From: Ruminococcus sp.
GTDB taxonomy: Bacteria > Bacillota > Clostridia > Lachnospirales > Lachnospiraceae
Length of the DNA: 64,000 nt
Direction of reading: 5' to 3'
Assembly (NCBI GenBank): GCA_013911065.1
Contig: JACERV010000018.1
Location: 39,081-103,080 of the forward strand
Every line of letters begins with the position of its first letter. Position 1 is the stretch's first letter. The notes beneath the pieces are model-generated. The model did not search any database. It was given only the letters and a program-made list of their open reading frames with translations, and was not told where the DNA came from. The position numbers were made by a program, and so were the translations under genes. Below, in pieces: positions 26,394 through 35,901 of the stretch.

Positions 26394-28325
26394 CTAATAG
26401 ACTCTTGCTTCTTCTCTGGCCTTCTTAACTTCTTCCCAGGCTTCTACAACACTTTCTTTTTCGGAAACCTGCGCCTGACCTACATTCCACCAGGATTCAT
26501 AACCATCGGTCATAGTTTTTGGAATAACTTTCAAATCAAACAGACACGCAATTTCCTGCTTTTTCGCATCCTCTAAAGCCGCCTTAAGTTCTGCGATTGT
26601 TTTGCAGGTATAGGTCTTAAGTCCATAGCCATCGCCAATCTTGGCATAATCAACCGGAATTAAATCTCCACAAGGCTTCTTACCATCGGTATAGCGGAAC
26701 TCAGTTGCGAGACTGCCGATACCATGAGTCATTTCCAAATTGTTGATGCAGCCAAAACCACAGTTGTCAAAGATTAAGATATTCACCTTTTGCCGCTCCT
26801 GCATAATGGTCATAATCTCACTATGAAGCATCTGGAAGCTGGAGTCTCCAACTACGGTATACACTTCATCCTCAGGCTCTGCAAACTTAACTCCCAGGGT
26901 AGCAGCCACTTCATACCCCATACAAGAGTAGCCATATTCCGCATGGTAGCCGCCCCGCTTGTCGGTAGTCCACATTCTTTGCAGGCAGCTTGGCAAAGAC
27001 CCGCCCGCGGTAATCAGGGTAGCGTTTTCATCAATCACTTCTCTGATTGCATAAAGAGCCGCAGTCTGTGTAATCTTACCATCCGTAAGCTTGACAAATT
27101 CCGGAACTGTCCGGGGATCTCTCGCTTTAATCATCGGCTCAAAATCATCACCTGTATATTCGATGCTGCCAAGGTGCTTCATTTCTGCATCCCATTTCGC
27201 CTTTGCATCGGCAATTTCATTTGTATAGGCGGATTGATAATTCATGTCTCTTAACTTCTCACTTAATGCTTCTACTGTCACCTTTGCATCACCGACAGCT
27301 TTGACAGCGTCCATCTTATAAGCATGATAGCGGCAGTTGTTAATCGTTACGAACTGCACATCCGGATTCCGGAATAAGTGCTTGGAGCTGGTAGTAAAGT
27401 CAGACAATCTGCTGCCAATGGCAATCACTACATCCGCATCTCTTGCAATTACATTTGAGGCATAAGTACCGGTCACACCGATCCCGCCCAGGCAATAGGG
27501 ATCACTGGATTTACACGCACTCTTGCCGCCCTGGCTTTCGCCAAAAGGAATCTTAAACTCTGCACAGAATTTTTCCACTGTTTCACCGGCTTCAGAATAA
27601 CGTACTCCTCCGCCTACAATTACAAGGGGTTTCTTAGCATCTTTAATAATACTTACCAGGTCATCCAGCTCTTCAGGTACAGCTACCGGTCTGGTAATAC
27701 GATGCACCCGTTTTTTGAAGAAATACTCCGGGAAATCGAAAGCTTCACCTTCCACATCCTGAGGCAGAGCAATGCAGCAGGCACCCGTTTCAGCCGGGTC
27801 GGTCAGGACGCGCATAGCATTGATTAACGCGGTCATCAACATCTCCGGACGTGAAACCCGGTCCCAATACTTACACACTGGTTTAAAAGCATCATTCGTC
27901 GTCGTAGCCAGACTATTACTTTGCTCCAATTGCTGCAGTACCGGGTCGGGCTGCCGGGAGGCGAAGGTGTCAGCCGGGAATACCAGCAAAGGAATATTAT
28001 TCACTGTTGCTGTCGCACAAGCAGTTACCATATTGGCTGCGCCTGGTCCTACCGAAGAAGCGCAGGGGATAATTTTACGCCGGTTATTCTGCTTGGCATA
28101 AGCAATTGCAGTGTGGCACATTCCCTGTTCATTCCGTCCCTGTAAAACCTTCAGGCTTCCCGGATCAGTATCCAAAGCCTCACCTAACCCTACGGCGATT
28201 CCATGACCAAAGATGGTGAAAAAACTTTCTACAAACTTCGTTTCTACGCCGTCCATCAAAACATATTGATTATCCAAAAACTTCACAATTGCTTGTGCAG
28301 TTGTCATTTTCGTCGTCTTACTCAC
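26394..28325 (-). CDS. iolD: 3D-trihydroxycyclohexane-1,2-dione hydrolase IolD
   Basis: Thiamine-diphosphate enzyme that opens the inositol-derived ring to 5-deoxy-glucuronate. About 643 residues, with the acetolactate-synthase-like three-domain plan: N-terminal Pyr domain (SVGPGAANMVTACATA), central domain (PLVIVGGGVRYSEAGE) and C-terminal PP domain (VVGDSSFQMLHSE, then FDNCGFGCINNLE). I place the start at GTG 28325 because GAGGAGG lies nine bases upstream, overlapping the iolC stop; ATG 28307 is the alternative. Longer frames run into iolC. Confidence 0.94.
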   Translation of the reverse strand: MSKTTKMTTAQAIVKFLDNQYVLMDGVETKFVESFFTIFGHGIAVGLGEALDTDPGSLKVLQGRNEQGMCHTAIAYAKQNNRRKIIPCASSVGPGAANMVTACATATVNNIPLLVFPADTFASRQPDPVLQQLEQSNSLATTTNDAFKPVCKYWDRVSRPEMLMTALINAMRVLTDPAETGACCIALPQDVEGEAFDFPEYFFKKRVHRITRPVAVPEELDDLVSIIKDAKKPLVIVGGGVRYSEAGETVEKFCAEFKIPFGESQGGKSACKSSDPYCLGGIGVTGTYASNVIARDADVVIAIGSRLSDFTTSSKHLFRNPDVQFVTINNCRYHAYKMDAVKAVGDAKVTVEALSEKLRDMNYQSAYTNEIADAKAKWDAEMKHLGSIEYTGDDFEPMIKARDPRTVPEFVKLTDGKITQTAALYAIREVIDENATLITAGGSLPSCLQRMWTTDKRGGYHAEYGYSCMGYEVAATLGVKFAEPEDEVYTVVGDSSFQMLHSEIMTIMQERQKVNILIFDNCGFGCINNLEMTHGIGSLATEFRYTDGKKPCGDLIPVDYAKIGDGYGLKTYTCKTIAELKAALEDAKKQEIACLFDLKVIPKTMTDGYESWWNVGQAQVSEKESVVEAWEEVKKAREEARVY

Positions 28326-28326
28326 C

Positions 28327-29376
28327 TTATTTTTCCTCCTCGCCTGCACGGGCAACCATATCCCCGTATAATTCTTTTTCTTCTTTGATAAAAGCATGTA
28401 CTTCTTCCGGATTAGGAAGGGTATCAGAAGATGTGTTACTTTTAACCATCATTGAGGCCTCGGCAGAACCAAACTCCAGGCAGTCGATAATCTCCCACCC
28501 CTGATACAAGCCATACAAAAATCCGGAAGCATAGCCATCACCGCCGCCAAAGCCTTTACGGGCATTAACCGGGAATGGCTTAATAGAAAACTTACCGCCA
28601 TCATTCGTATAAGCCGTTGAGCCTTTCATACCGTGTTTGATAACTACAATCTTGGCATGATAGTTCTGCCAGTAAGCAGCACTCTCCTCATCAGTCATGC
28701 CAATTTTGATTAATTTTTCCGTGAGGTCAAATTCTTCTCTTGACCCCATAATAATATCTGCTTCTCTAGCTACCCAGGAATAGTAAATGGAAATCTCATC
28801 GTCATTTTTCCAGCTATAAGGCCGGTAATCAATGTCAAAGATAATCCGGGTATTATATTTTCTGGCCAGCATCACCGCTTTAAAAGCCGCTTCCCTTGAA
28901 GGGCTGGCCGATAGTGCTGTCCCTGAAATCAAAATTGCTTTTGTATTCTTAATATACTCTTCGTCAATATCCGCTACACTTAGCTGCAAATCAGCCGGGA
29001 TATTACGGTACATCAGAATACTGCTTTCCTTTGGTGACAGCATTTCCGTAAAGGTCAGACACAGCTTCTCACCATTCTCACATTTGGTAATGCGGCTGGT
29101 ATCAATCCCCTCATTATCAAAATAATCTACCACATACTCGCCAAACTGATCGTCAGACACCTTCCCAAAAAATCCGGCCTTCATCCCATGTCTGGTTACA
29201 CCAACCGCAATATTGGCCGGAGATCCCCCTACAAATTTCTCAAAAACATGAACTTTCTTAAGAGGTTTAAAATCCTCTTTCACATCCTCGTTATAAGCCG
29301 GATTAAAATCAATCGCCACTCGGCCAAGCAGAACCAAATCAAATTCTCTGTTGTTATCCAGTTCTAAATATTTCAT
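28327..29376 (-). CDS. iolC: 5-dehydro-2-deoxygluconokinase IolC
   Basis: PfkB/ribokinase-family kinase producing 5-dehydro-2-deoxygluconate 6-phosphate. Substrate motif KFVGGSPANIAVGVTRHG is near residue 50; the catalytic Asp is in GFGGGDGYASGFLYGL, with GGGD in place of the more usual AGDA. Length 349 fits IolC. It is the first gene of the iolC-iolD-iolB operon, under a promoter with an internal repressor-site candidate. Confidence 0.93.
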   Translation of the reverse strand: MKYLELDNNREFDLVLLGRVAIDFNPAYNEDVKEDFKPLKKVHVFEKFVGGSPANIAVGVTRHGMKAGFFGKVSDDQFGEYVVDYFDNEGIDTSRITKCENGEKLCLTFTEMLSPKESSILMYRNIPADLQLSVADIDEEYIKNTKAILISGTALSASPSREAAFKAVMLARKYNTRIIFDIDYRPYSWKNDDEISIYYSWVAREADIIMGSREEFDLTEKLIKIGMTDEESAAYWQNYHAKIVVIKHGMKGSTAYTNDGGKFSIKPFPVNARKGFGGGDGYASGFLYGLYQGWEIIDCLEFGSAEASMMVKSNTSSDTLPNPEEVHAFIKEEKELYGDMVARAGEEEK

Positions 29377-29419
29377 TTCTTCACCTCATTTATTATGTAA
29401 TTAATAAGTTCTTACCCAC

Positions 29420-29448
29420 ATGATATCACACGCCGTCTCCGCGTGCAA
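29420..29448 (-). promoter_or_regulatory. iolCDB promoter with operator in the spacer
   Basis: On the minus strand TTGCAC (29443-29448), a 17-bp spacer and TATCAT (29420-29425). The spacer holds an inverted repeat CACGC-N7-GCGTG (29429-29445), well placed for blocking by the adjacent LacI-type regulator. A related GCG/GCGTGT layout occurs in that regulator's own promoter. Confidence 0.7.
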
Positions 29449-29542
29449 TATAATAAATAGCACATTATAAATGTTCTACTATATTTCACAATTTTCACGG
29501 TTTTTAACTAGTACTTTTTCCCTTTCTTGTAATCAAACGCAC

Positions 29543-29575
29543 AAAAGGCACGCATTTCAGCGTGCCTTTTGTTTT
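29543..29575. terminator. Bidirectional terminator after the LacI regulator
   Basis: Perfect 11-bp stem AAAAGGCACGC (29543-29553) with GCGTGCCTTTT (29560-29570), loop ATTTCA, T-rich on both exits. It ends the leftward regulator gene and shields the iolC promoter. Confidence 0.85.
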
Positions 29576-29602
29576 CACAATCTTTATTTCTGTCATTCTC
29601 CC

Positions 29603-30625
29603 TCAGATGTTATATTTTGTTTTTATAACAATATCGGTATAATAGTACTCTTTCGTCGGCAGAGCATCCCCAAAGATTAAATCTTCCAGGATACATAAGG
29701 CCCGGTGCCCCTGCATGTATCCGTTTTGATCCAGAACAAAATCAAACCCATCGTTTCTTAAACCAGCGATATTTTCGGGAGTCAAGTCATAGACAATGAC
29801 AAAGGGACGCTGTTTGGATGGAATCTTTTGTTTTGCCAGAGCTTTCAAAACTCCCTCCTGACCGGCAGAAAATACTACAATACCCTTTAAATCAGGAAAA
29901 GTATCCAGACTTTTAGTCACCAGACGTTCCACTTCCCCAGGCTCATCAAAGCTGCTTTGAACCCCTACCAGATGAAGATCGGGAAAGCTCTCTTTTAATT
30001 CAGAGGTAAATCCCTCCACCCGCATATTATTAACACTATTGCCAAAATGACCCGTAATAGCCAGAACTTCCCCTTCTTTTCTCGTAAGTAATCCCATCAG
30101 TCCTGCTGCTGCCCTGCCACTGCGAATATTATCCATACCTACAAAGCAGCTTCGCCTAGTACCGATAATATCTGTATTGAAGGTAACAATTTTAATCCCC
30201 TGTTCAATCAGCTCATTGATTTTATTACGGATCAGATTCCCGTCAACCGGCATAATCGCGATCCCCGCTACCCCCGCTTTCTCTAACCGCAGCAGAGACT
30301 CCATCTGGGAATCTTCACTTACATTCTCACATTCCTCAATGAGTAGTTCAAAGTCTTTTGAGGCTGTTTCTTTCGCCGCATCCTGAATACCCTTTCTAAT
30401 TCTGCTCATAAAAGAGGCACTTGACAGCTGAGTCACAATTCCGATCTTGACCTTCTTTTTATTTTCACTTTTCCTTTTCCGGGGGACATACTCCATTTCA
30501 TCGGCAATCTGCAATATTCGCCTTTTCACATCAGGATTAATACGCCCCCGCTTATTAAGGGCGCGGTCTACCGTTCCCCGGGACACTCCCGCCCGGTCTG
30601 CGATATCTTGAATTGTTCCAGCCAT
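29603..30625 (-). CDS. LacI-family regulator of the inositol cluster (first copy)
   Basis: LacI-type HTH (TIQDIADRAGVSRGTVDRALNKRG, residues 4-26) with a Peripla_BP_4-like sensor (IGIVTQLSSASFMSRIRKGI). The VSR-(G/R)-TVDRAL recognition helix differs from the usual VSxxTVSRVL and is shared with the second LacI at 43582, marking one subfamily. I use ATG 30625 behind AGAGGTGG. It has its own promoter overlapping the end of the upstream dehydrogenase gene and probably controls iolCDB and itself. Inositol or a catabolite is the likely effector. Confidence 0.88.
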   Translation of the reverse strand: MAGTIQDIADRAGVSRGTVDRALNKRGRINPDVKRRILQIADEMEYVPRKRKSENKKKVKIGIVTQLSSASFMSRIRKGIQDAAKETASKDFELLIEECENVSEDSQMESLLRLEKAGVAGIAIMPVDGNLIRNKINELIEQGIKIVTFNTDIIGTRRSCFVGMDNIRSGRAAAGLMGLLTRKEGEVLAITGHFGNSVNNMRVEGFTSELKESFPDLHLVGVQSSFDEPGEVERLVTKSLDTFPDLKGIVVFSAGQEGVLKALAKQKIPSKQRPFVIVYDLTPENIAGLRNDGFDFVLDQNGYMQGHRALCILEDLIFGDALPTKEYYYTDIVIKTKYNI

Positions 30626-30663
30626 TCTTAAGCCACCTCTTATCACGTATTTACTAAAGAATG

Positions 30664-30692
30664 ATTATAGCATACACGCAAAACGCACGCAA
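30664..30692 (-). promoter_or_regulatory. Promoter of the LacI regulator gene
   Basis: TTGCGT (30687-30692), a 17-bp spacer and TATAAT (30664-30669) on the minus strand. The spacer contains GCG-TTTT-GCGTGT, similar to the iolCDB promoter spacer, consistent with autorepression. Confidence 0.7.
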
Positions 30693-30697
30693 CTTAA

Positions 30698-31741
30698 TTA
30701 TTTTTCAGCATCATTTTGCGGATACAAGACCACCTCCAGCGCTTTCCCCTCCTGCATTGCCGCTAAGCCAGTGCCAAACTCCTTAAGGGGCAGCCGGTGG
30801 GTAATCATTCTGCTGAAATCACAACGTCTGCTCTTTAGCAGCCTGGTTACATTTCCAAGAGTGTAATTTCCAATATAGTTTCCGTAAATCGTTATTCCTT
30901 TCGCTGTAATATCATTTTGGCATAACTCCTGGCGAGCCATCCCGTTTTGTCCGAATAACAAGATGCTCCCGCCTTTTTTTACAGCCTTTATTGCTTCAGG
31001 TAATAATACACCAACCGCGTCTATGACAACATCGGCACCAATTCCGGCTGTTTCTTTTAAAACCTCTTCATACAGGTTTTCTGCAGACGGATCAATCACC
31101 CTGTCAGCCCCTTGCCTCAGGGCATACTCTTTACGAAACGCTGAGATTTCCGAAACCAGAACCCGGCCTGCTCCGCACAGGCGCATCAGAGTGGTAAAAT
31201 ACAGGCCAATCGGCCCCCCGCCCAGAACCAGTACCGTATCACCCGGCATGATTTTAAGCTTCTTAACCGCTCCCATAACACAGTTTAACGGTTCTGCAAA
31301 AATTGCCTCATCAAGGGAAACTCCATCGTCAAGAACAGCCATTTGCTGCTCCGGTGCCACCGCATACTGGGCAAAGACACCATCTATATGTACTCCCATG
31401 GAAGCCATCTTTGTACAGAGATTACTGCTGCCGCTCTGGCAAGCCGGGCAAACACCACAAGGCAGGTTGTTATCAAGGATAACCCGGTCTCCCTTTTTAA
31501 GTGTCCTGACACCGGCTCCCGTTTCTACTACTTCCCCAATACACTCATGTCCCAGGATAATGCCCTTATTTGCCTCAATTCCCGGCGGGTTATGGAGAAT
31601 ATGAACATCTGTACCGCAAATACTGGCCCTTAATATCTTAATCTTTACGTCCTCATCCCGGGTAAGCTCCGGTATTTTCCGGGAGACCACCTCGAACTTT
31701 CCGATTTCAGTAAAAACAACCGCGTCCATCATCTTACTCAT
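30698..31741 (-). CDS. Zinc-dependent medium-chain alcohol/polyol dehydrogenase
   Basis: MDR-family dehydrogenase of 347 residues. Catalytic zinc ligands are expected in SICGTDVH and GHECIGEV; the structural zinc loop CGVCPACQSGSSNLC has all four Cys; the NAD site is VLVLGGGPIGLYF. It overlaps the preceding iolG-like gene by 8 nt, so translation is probably coupled. In this context it likely oxidises an inositol isomer, methylated inositol or derived polyol; the exact substrate is unknown. Confidence 0.88.
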   Translation of the reverse strand: MSKMMDAVVFTEIGKFEVVSRKIPELTRDEDVKIKILRASICGTDVHILHNPPGIEANKGIILGHECIGEVVETGAGVRTLKKGDRVILDNNLPCGVCPACQSGSSNLCTKMASMGVHIDGVFAQYAVAPEQQMAVLDDGVSLDEAIFAEPLNCVMGAVKKLKIMPGDTVLVLGGGPIGLYFTTLMRLCGAGRVLVSEISAFRKEYALRQGADRVIDPSAENLYEEVLKETAGIGADVVIDAVGVLLPEAIKAVKKGGSILLFGQNGMARQELCQNDITAKGITIYGNYIGNYTLGNVTRLLKSRRCDFSRMITHRLPLKEFGTGLAAMQEGKALEVVLYPQNDAEK

Positions 31742-32750
31742 TTTCTTTTCCCTCCAGATATGCCTGGTGCAATTTAAGGCAAAACTCCAGGCTCATTGTT
31801 CCATCATAAGCAGTAACCTGCGGCTTTCTCCCGCTTATAACACACTCCACAAAGTTCTCCATTTCCTTAAAAAAGGCCTCGCCCCAGCGGCTGATAAAGC
31901 TATCCTGGCAAGCTTCCAGATAGCCTTCGGGCACCAAAGCCGACAGATAATTACGCCGGGGAATATGATTAACCCTAAGGGTCCCCTTCGTCCCCACAAT
32001 TTCTGACTCTACATGGCTGCAAGTCCCGGTTCTGCCCACTTGTATATAAGCCATGGTGCCATTATCAAAAGCGGTCAGTGAGACGCCATTATCGTAATCA
32101 TCATAAGCGGCCAGTTCCTTACAAACATAGGCTCCGCCATAGGCGTGAACCTTAATCGGCTCGCTGCCTAAAAACCACCGGGCCAAATCCGTATCATGGC
32201 TCCCCATTTCAATAAACCAGGGGACATAAATACCGTTCTTAACTCCTTCCAGGTGATCCGGCAGTACTTCCGCAGGATCAATGCTGCTGCCCTTATACAT
32301 AATCGGCACGCCAATCTCTCCGGCTTCAATTCTTTCCTTTGCTTCAGCATAGGAAGGATCAAAGCGCCGCATAAATCCCACCGTGAAGCATTTGCCGGTA
32401 TTTCCCTTAACAGCCGCTTCTATTTCTTTACAATCTTCCAGAGTCTTAGCCAGGGGTTTTTCACAAAAGATATGTTTTCCGGCTGCACACGCCTTTAAAA
32501 TCGGTTCCTTATGTGCATCTGCTCCGGTAGCGATAACTACCGCCTCAAGCTCCGGAAGCGCCAACAGTTCATCAACAGAAGTAAAACCGTAAGGAATGTT
32601 ATACTCTTCTCTTACTTTCTCAACTTTCTCCTGAGTTCTCCCGCAAACTGCCACCACCTCTGCTGTCTTTATTCTGTTTTGTAAGTTTTGCAGGTGTATT
32701 TTGCCCATTGTTCCCAGGCCAATTATACCAAACTTGATTTTTTTATCCAT
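31734..32750 (-). CDS. iolG: IolG-type inositol 2-dehydrogenase (Gfo/Idh/MocA), cluster A
   Basis: NAD-dependent Gfo/Idh/MocA oxidoreductase of 338 residues. Rossmann motif GIIGLGTMGKIHL, the FCEKPLAKT loop with the conserved Lys, and the SHDTDLARWFLG active-site segment are visible. It probably makes a keto-inositol (inosose). It lies between an IolE-like gene and the MDR dehydrogenase in a tightly packed operon. A second IolG is at 42246; the two may act on different inositol stereoisomers. Confidence 0.85.
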   Translation of the reverse strand: MDKKIKFGIIGLGTMGKIHLQNLQNRIKTAEVVAVCGRTQEKVEKVREEYNIPYGFTSVDELLALPELEAVVIATGADAHKEPILKACAAGKHIFCEKPLAKTLEDCKEIEAAVKGNTGKCFTVGFMRRFDPSYAEAKERIEAGEIGVPIMYKGSSIDPAEVLPDHLEGVKNGIYVPWFIEMGSHDTDLARWFLGSEPIKVHAYGGAYVCKELAAYDDYDNGVSLTAFDNGTMAYIQVGRTGTCSHVESEIVGTKGTLRVNHIPRRNYLSALVPEGYLEACQDSFISRWGEAFFKEMENFVECVISGRKPQVTAYDGTMSLEFCLKLHQAYLEGKENE

Positions 32751-32759
32751 TTTTTACTC

Positions 32760-33653
32760 CTATAATCCCGTCTGCTCTTTGACGTATTTACGCGCCTTAA
32801 GGGCATACTCAAAAGGATTGGCAAGAGCCGGATCCTGTTCGGCTTCTACCATCATCCACCCGGCATATCTCTTTTTCTCAAGTTCTGCAAAAACCCCGGG
32901 GAAATCCACAAATCCATCTCCCGGAACCGTAAAACAACCTGCTAACACTGCCTGCCTGAATGCAAAACCTTCCTGATAAGCCTGCTCCATCTTTTCTTTT
33001 CTAATATCTTTTAAATGTACATGACCGGTCCGGTCTGCAAAAAGGACCGCTGCCCGTACCACATCTTCCCCGGCAAAGGTAAAATGCCCGGTATCAAAAC
33101 ACAAATAAACATAGCGAGGGTCGGTATTATCCAATAAGCGCCTGGTCTCTTCAAGGGTTTGCACCACTGTCGCCATATGATGGTGAAAGCATAATTTAAA
33201 GCCCCGGGCAGCTGCAATTTCTCCCAGCTTGTTTAAACCATTGCAAAGCTTCTCCCACTCCTTGTCATTGGCCAGAGGCTTATGCTCACCAAACATGGAT
33301 ACCCGCTCAGCAAACAAGCATCTGGTTAACTCGCAGACATTAATCCGCTTCGCTCCCACCGCCTCTAAAAAATCCAATTGATTTATAAACGCTGCTTCAT
33401 TTTCTTCATAGGGGGTGGAACACAAATAACTGGAAAACCACTGGCTGGCAATCTTAAGCCCCCGCATTTCTAATGCCTTATTCAGCACCACCGGATCAGC
33501 AGGAAACCTGCCGCCCACCTCCGTCCCGGTGAAGCCTGCCAGGACTGCTTCCGAAATCATTTGTTCAAAGGTAATGTTTCCGCCCAGCTTGGGCATGTCG
33601 TCATTCGTCCATCCGATAGGTGCAATCCCCAGTTCAATCTTACCAAATCCCAT
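32760..33653 (-). CDS. iolE: IolE-type inosose dehydratase, cluster A
   Basis: TIM-barrel dehydratase of 297 residues that removes water from inosose. The IolE N-terminal pattern GIAPIGWTNDDMPKLG and metal ligands in LCFHHHMATVV, CFDTGHFTF, HVHLKDIR and MVEAEQDPA are all present. It is roughly half identical to the second IolE at 40480. It precedes iolG in the operon led by the gene at 34813. Confidence 0.9.
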   Translation of the reverse strand: MGFGKIELGIAPIGWTNDDMPKLGGNITFEQMISEAVLAGFTGTEVGGRFPADPVVLNKALEMRGLKIASQWFSSYLCSTPYEENEAAFINQLDFLEAVGAKRINVCELTRCLFAERVSMFGEHKPLANDKEWEKLCNGLNKLGEIAAARGFKLCFHHHMATVVQTLEETRRLLDNTDPRYVYLCFDTGHFTFAGEDVVRAAVLFADRTGHVHLKDIRKEKMEQAYQEGFAFRQAVLAGCFTVPGDGFVDFPGVFAELEKKRYAGWMMVEAEQDPALANPFEYALKARKYVKEQTGL

Positions 33654-33685
33654 TTAAACATCCTCCTATTATAGACATCTTCCTG

Positions 33686-34813
33686 CTATAGGCATTCTTC
33701 CCAAGTTCTGCTCTTAAGTGACTTAAGCACAGCGCTGGCTACGCTATCCACCTTAGCTGCCATGGCAAAATTCGCGGCATACTCACCTCCGGCCATCGCC
33801 TGCATTAATTCATGAGCCTGTAATACTTTCATATCATCAAAGCCAATGGCAATTCCTCCGGCCGGCTGAAAATACTTATAGCCCTTATGCTCCGGGTTTA
33901 ACAGCACTGTGCGAAACCCACTGTCCCTCCCCTTTTCCTTATCTGCATCCTGCTTAAAATAGACTTGTACTTCGCACATCCGCTCCAGATCATAGACCAC
34001 CGTTCCCTTCGTCCCCTGGATTTCATAATAGAAATAATTCTTTCGGCCAGTAGCAACTCTAGATGAGGAAAAATCACCGATAACTCCGTTTTTATACTTT
34101 GCCAGAAAGGTAATAATATCATCATTTTCAACTTTACCGGTTTTGTCACTGCCTGCAATTGGCCTCTCCGGAACCACAATGGAATCAATCCCAATAACCT
34201 CTTTGATATCCCCAAGAATCATTTGGGATACGGATAACAGATGACTGCATAAATCACCTAAGGCTCCCGAGCCGGCAGTCTCATTTACATGGCGCCAGGT
34301 CAGGGGCAGTTCGGGATCAAGGAGCATATCCTGATCGTAAGTTGCATGAATGCGCATGATTTCACCAAGCTCCCCGCTTTCTACCAGCTCCTTAACATAC
34401 TGGTTCGCAGGATTCATCAAATTGGAGAAGCCACAATAATTAACGGCTCCCTTTTCTTTGGCCAGCTTCGCCAGAATTTGCGACTCCTCACCAGAGAGAG
34501 ACAAAGGTTTTTCACAAAAAACGTGCTTTCCATTTTCCAGGGCCGCCTTAACCATTTCAAAGTGCATATTGTTAGGGGTGGCTACATCCACCAATGTAAC
34601 TGCGGGGTCGGTTACCACCGTGCGCCAATCCGTAGTGTAACGCTTATATCCCAGAGACTCGGCGGCTCCCTTCACCTGATCCTCATGCACATCCGCAATG
34701 ATTTCAAAGACTGGTAAATCATCCCCAAAAATCATTCCGGCATGATGAAAAGCTACCGTGTGAGCCCGCCCCATCCAGCCGGCACCAATCAATCCAATTT
34801 TCGTTTCTTCCAT
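33686..34813 (-). CDS. Gfo/Idh/MocA-family oxidoreductase
   Basis: NAD(P)-dependent oxidoreductase of 375 residues with GLIGAGWMGRAHTVAFHHAG, the FCEKPLSLSG loop and LGDLCSHLLSVSQM in the active-site region. It is more distant from IolG than the other two copies and could be a scyllo-inositol dehydrogenase or act on a substituted sugar. It is the first gene of the leftward unit and diverges from the AraC regulator, which probably controls it. Confidence 0.82.
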   Translation of the reverse strand: MEETKIGLIGAGWMGRAHTVAFHHAGMIFGDDLPVFEIIADVHEDQVKGAAESLGYKRYTTDWRTVVTDPAVTLVDVATPNNMHFEMVKAALENGKHVFCEKPLSLSGEESQILAKLAKEKGAVNYCGFSNLMNPANQYVKELVESGELGEIMRIHATYDQDMLLDPELPLTWRHVNETAGSGALGDLCSHLLSVSQMILGDIKEVIGIDSIVVPERPIAGSDKTGKVENDDIITFLAKYKNGVIGDFSSSRVATGRKNYFYYEIQGTKGTVVYDLERMCEVQVYFKQDADKEKGRDSGFRTVLLNPEHKGYKYFQPAGGIAIGFDDMKVLQAHELMQAMAGGEYAANFAMAAKVDSVASAVLKSLKSRTWEECL

Positions 34814-34855
34814 TTTCCGTCCTCCATAAAAATAATTTAAAATTAACTTTTCATG

Positions 34856-34885
34856 ACCTATCAGCGCAACTTACGTTTGACAGGT
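34856..34885. promoter_or_regulatory. Inverted repeat between the dehydrogenase and AraC genes
   Basis: ACCTATCA (34856-34863) and TGACAGGT (34878-34885) form an 8-bp inverted repeat with one mismatch and 14-bp spacing, in the 163-bp divergent region. It could be an AraC-type or other operator. Confidence 0.35.
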
Positions 34886-34976
34886 TCTTTTCCACATAAT
34901 ATAATATTTGTGAATGATTATCACTACATATTCTTGTCATAAAATAACATAAAATTGACCTTGCGGAGGAATAAGA

Positions 34977-35819
34977 ATGAAAGATGTTGGTGTCTTGAAA
35001 GATTCGGAACGTTTTTATTATGAACCTGACCCTTTTACGAAAAAAAATCTTTACTACATCCCTCATGCAGGGATTTATCACTGTGACCAGCATTATATCG
35101 TGGAACGGGAATGGCTTGACACCTGTCACGTAATCATTGTAGATAAGGGCAGCCTGATGGTCAGATACCGGGGCGAAGAAAAAGAGGCACCTGCCGGGAG
35201 CCTTGTACTATTAGACTGCCGGGAACCCCATTGTTATTATGCCGGCACCGGAGACCTGAGAATGCGGTGGTTCCATTTAACCGGCAACAGCAGTACAGCC
35301 TATACGAATATGTTGTTAAAGCACCAGGGCTGTATTTTCGATCCGCAGAATTTAACTTCTGAGATTGAACATTGCTGCGGGCGTATTATGAAAAATGTTA
35401 AGCAGGCAAACACTTCACCTCATACTATGGCTCTTTATCTTCAGCGCCTGTTAACGCAACTGGCAGAACTTAATAGCGAACAGGAAAAGGGAAATCTGGA
35501 GCTGTTATTGGAGGATACAGTTCAATATATGGAAGAGCATCTGGGCCAAAGCAATCTGTCCCTGAATCAGCTCGCCGATAAAGCCTCCCTCAGTACCCAT
35601 TACTATTTACGCAAGTTTAAAGTGGCTTATCAGGTAACCCCTCACCGCTATCTCCTTCAACTGCGCATCAGGCATGCCAAGAAACTGCTCAGTACTACCG
35701 CCGCCAGTATTGAGAATATCGGCGAGACGTGCGGCTTCTGTAACACTTCACACTTCATCCATAATTTCCGCAAGCTGGAAAACATAACTCCACTTCAGTA
35801 CCGTTCCCTATGGAAATAA
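34977..35819 (+). CDS. AraC-family transcriptional activator
   Basis: AraC/XylS regulator of 280 residues. An N-terminal cupin-like effector domain (VDKGSLMVRYRGEEKEAPAG, then CREPHCYYAG) is followed by the C-terminal double HTH (LSLNQLADKASLSTHYYLRKFK and IENIGETCGFCNTSHFIHNFRK). It diverges from the Gfo/Idh/MocA gene at 34813 and is the natural candidate to activate that operon. The effector is probably an inositol-type polyol. Confidence 0.9.
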   Translation: MKDVGVLKDSERFYYEPDPFTKKNLYYIPHAGIYHCDQHYIVEREWLDTCHVIIVDKGSLMVRYRGEEKEAPAGSLVLLDCREPHCYYAGTGDLRMRWFHLTGNSSTAYTNMLLKHQGCIFDPQNLTSEIEHCCGRIMKNVKQANTSPHTMALYLQRLLTQLAELNSEQEKGNLELLLEDTVQYMEEHLGQSNLSLNQLADKASLSTHYYLRKFKVAYQVTPHRYLLQLRIRHAKKLLSTTAASIENIGETCGFCNTSHFIHNFRKLENITPLQYRSLWK

Positions 35820-35850
35820 TGGCGTTCTGTATCTGTTCAGAACATAGTTA

Positions 35851-35896
35851 TGGCGTTCTTACCTAAGTAAAAAAAACACCACAGCTAAGAACGCCA
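35851..35896. terminator. Hairpin between convergent araC-type and importer genes
   Basis: Perfect 11-bp arms TGGCGTTCTTA (35851-35861) and TAAGAACGCCA (35886-35896) around a 24-nt loop that contains eight A (T in the minus transcript). The position fits a shared terminator, although the loop is long and neither tail is strongly T-rich. A partial copy of the left arm, GGCGTTCT, occurs at 35821. Confidence 0.5.
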
Positions 35897-35901
35897 CTTT
35901 A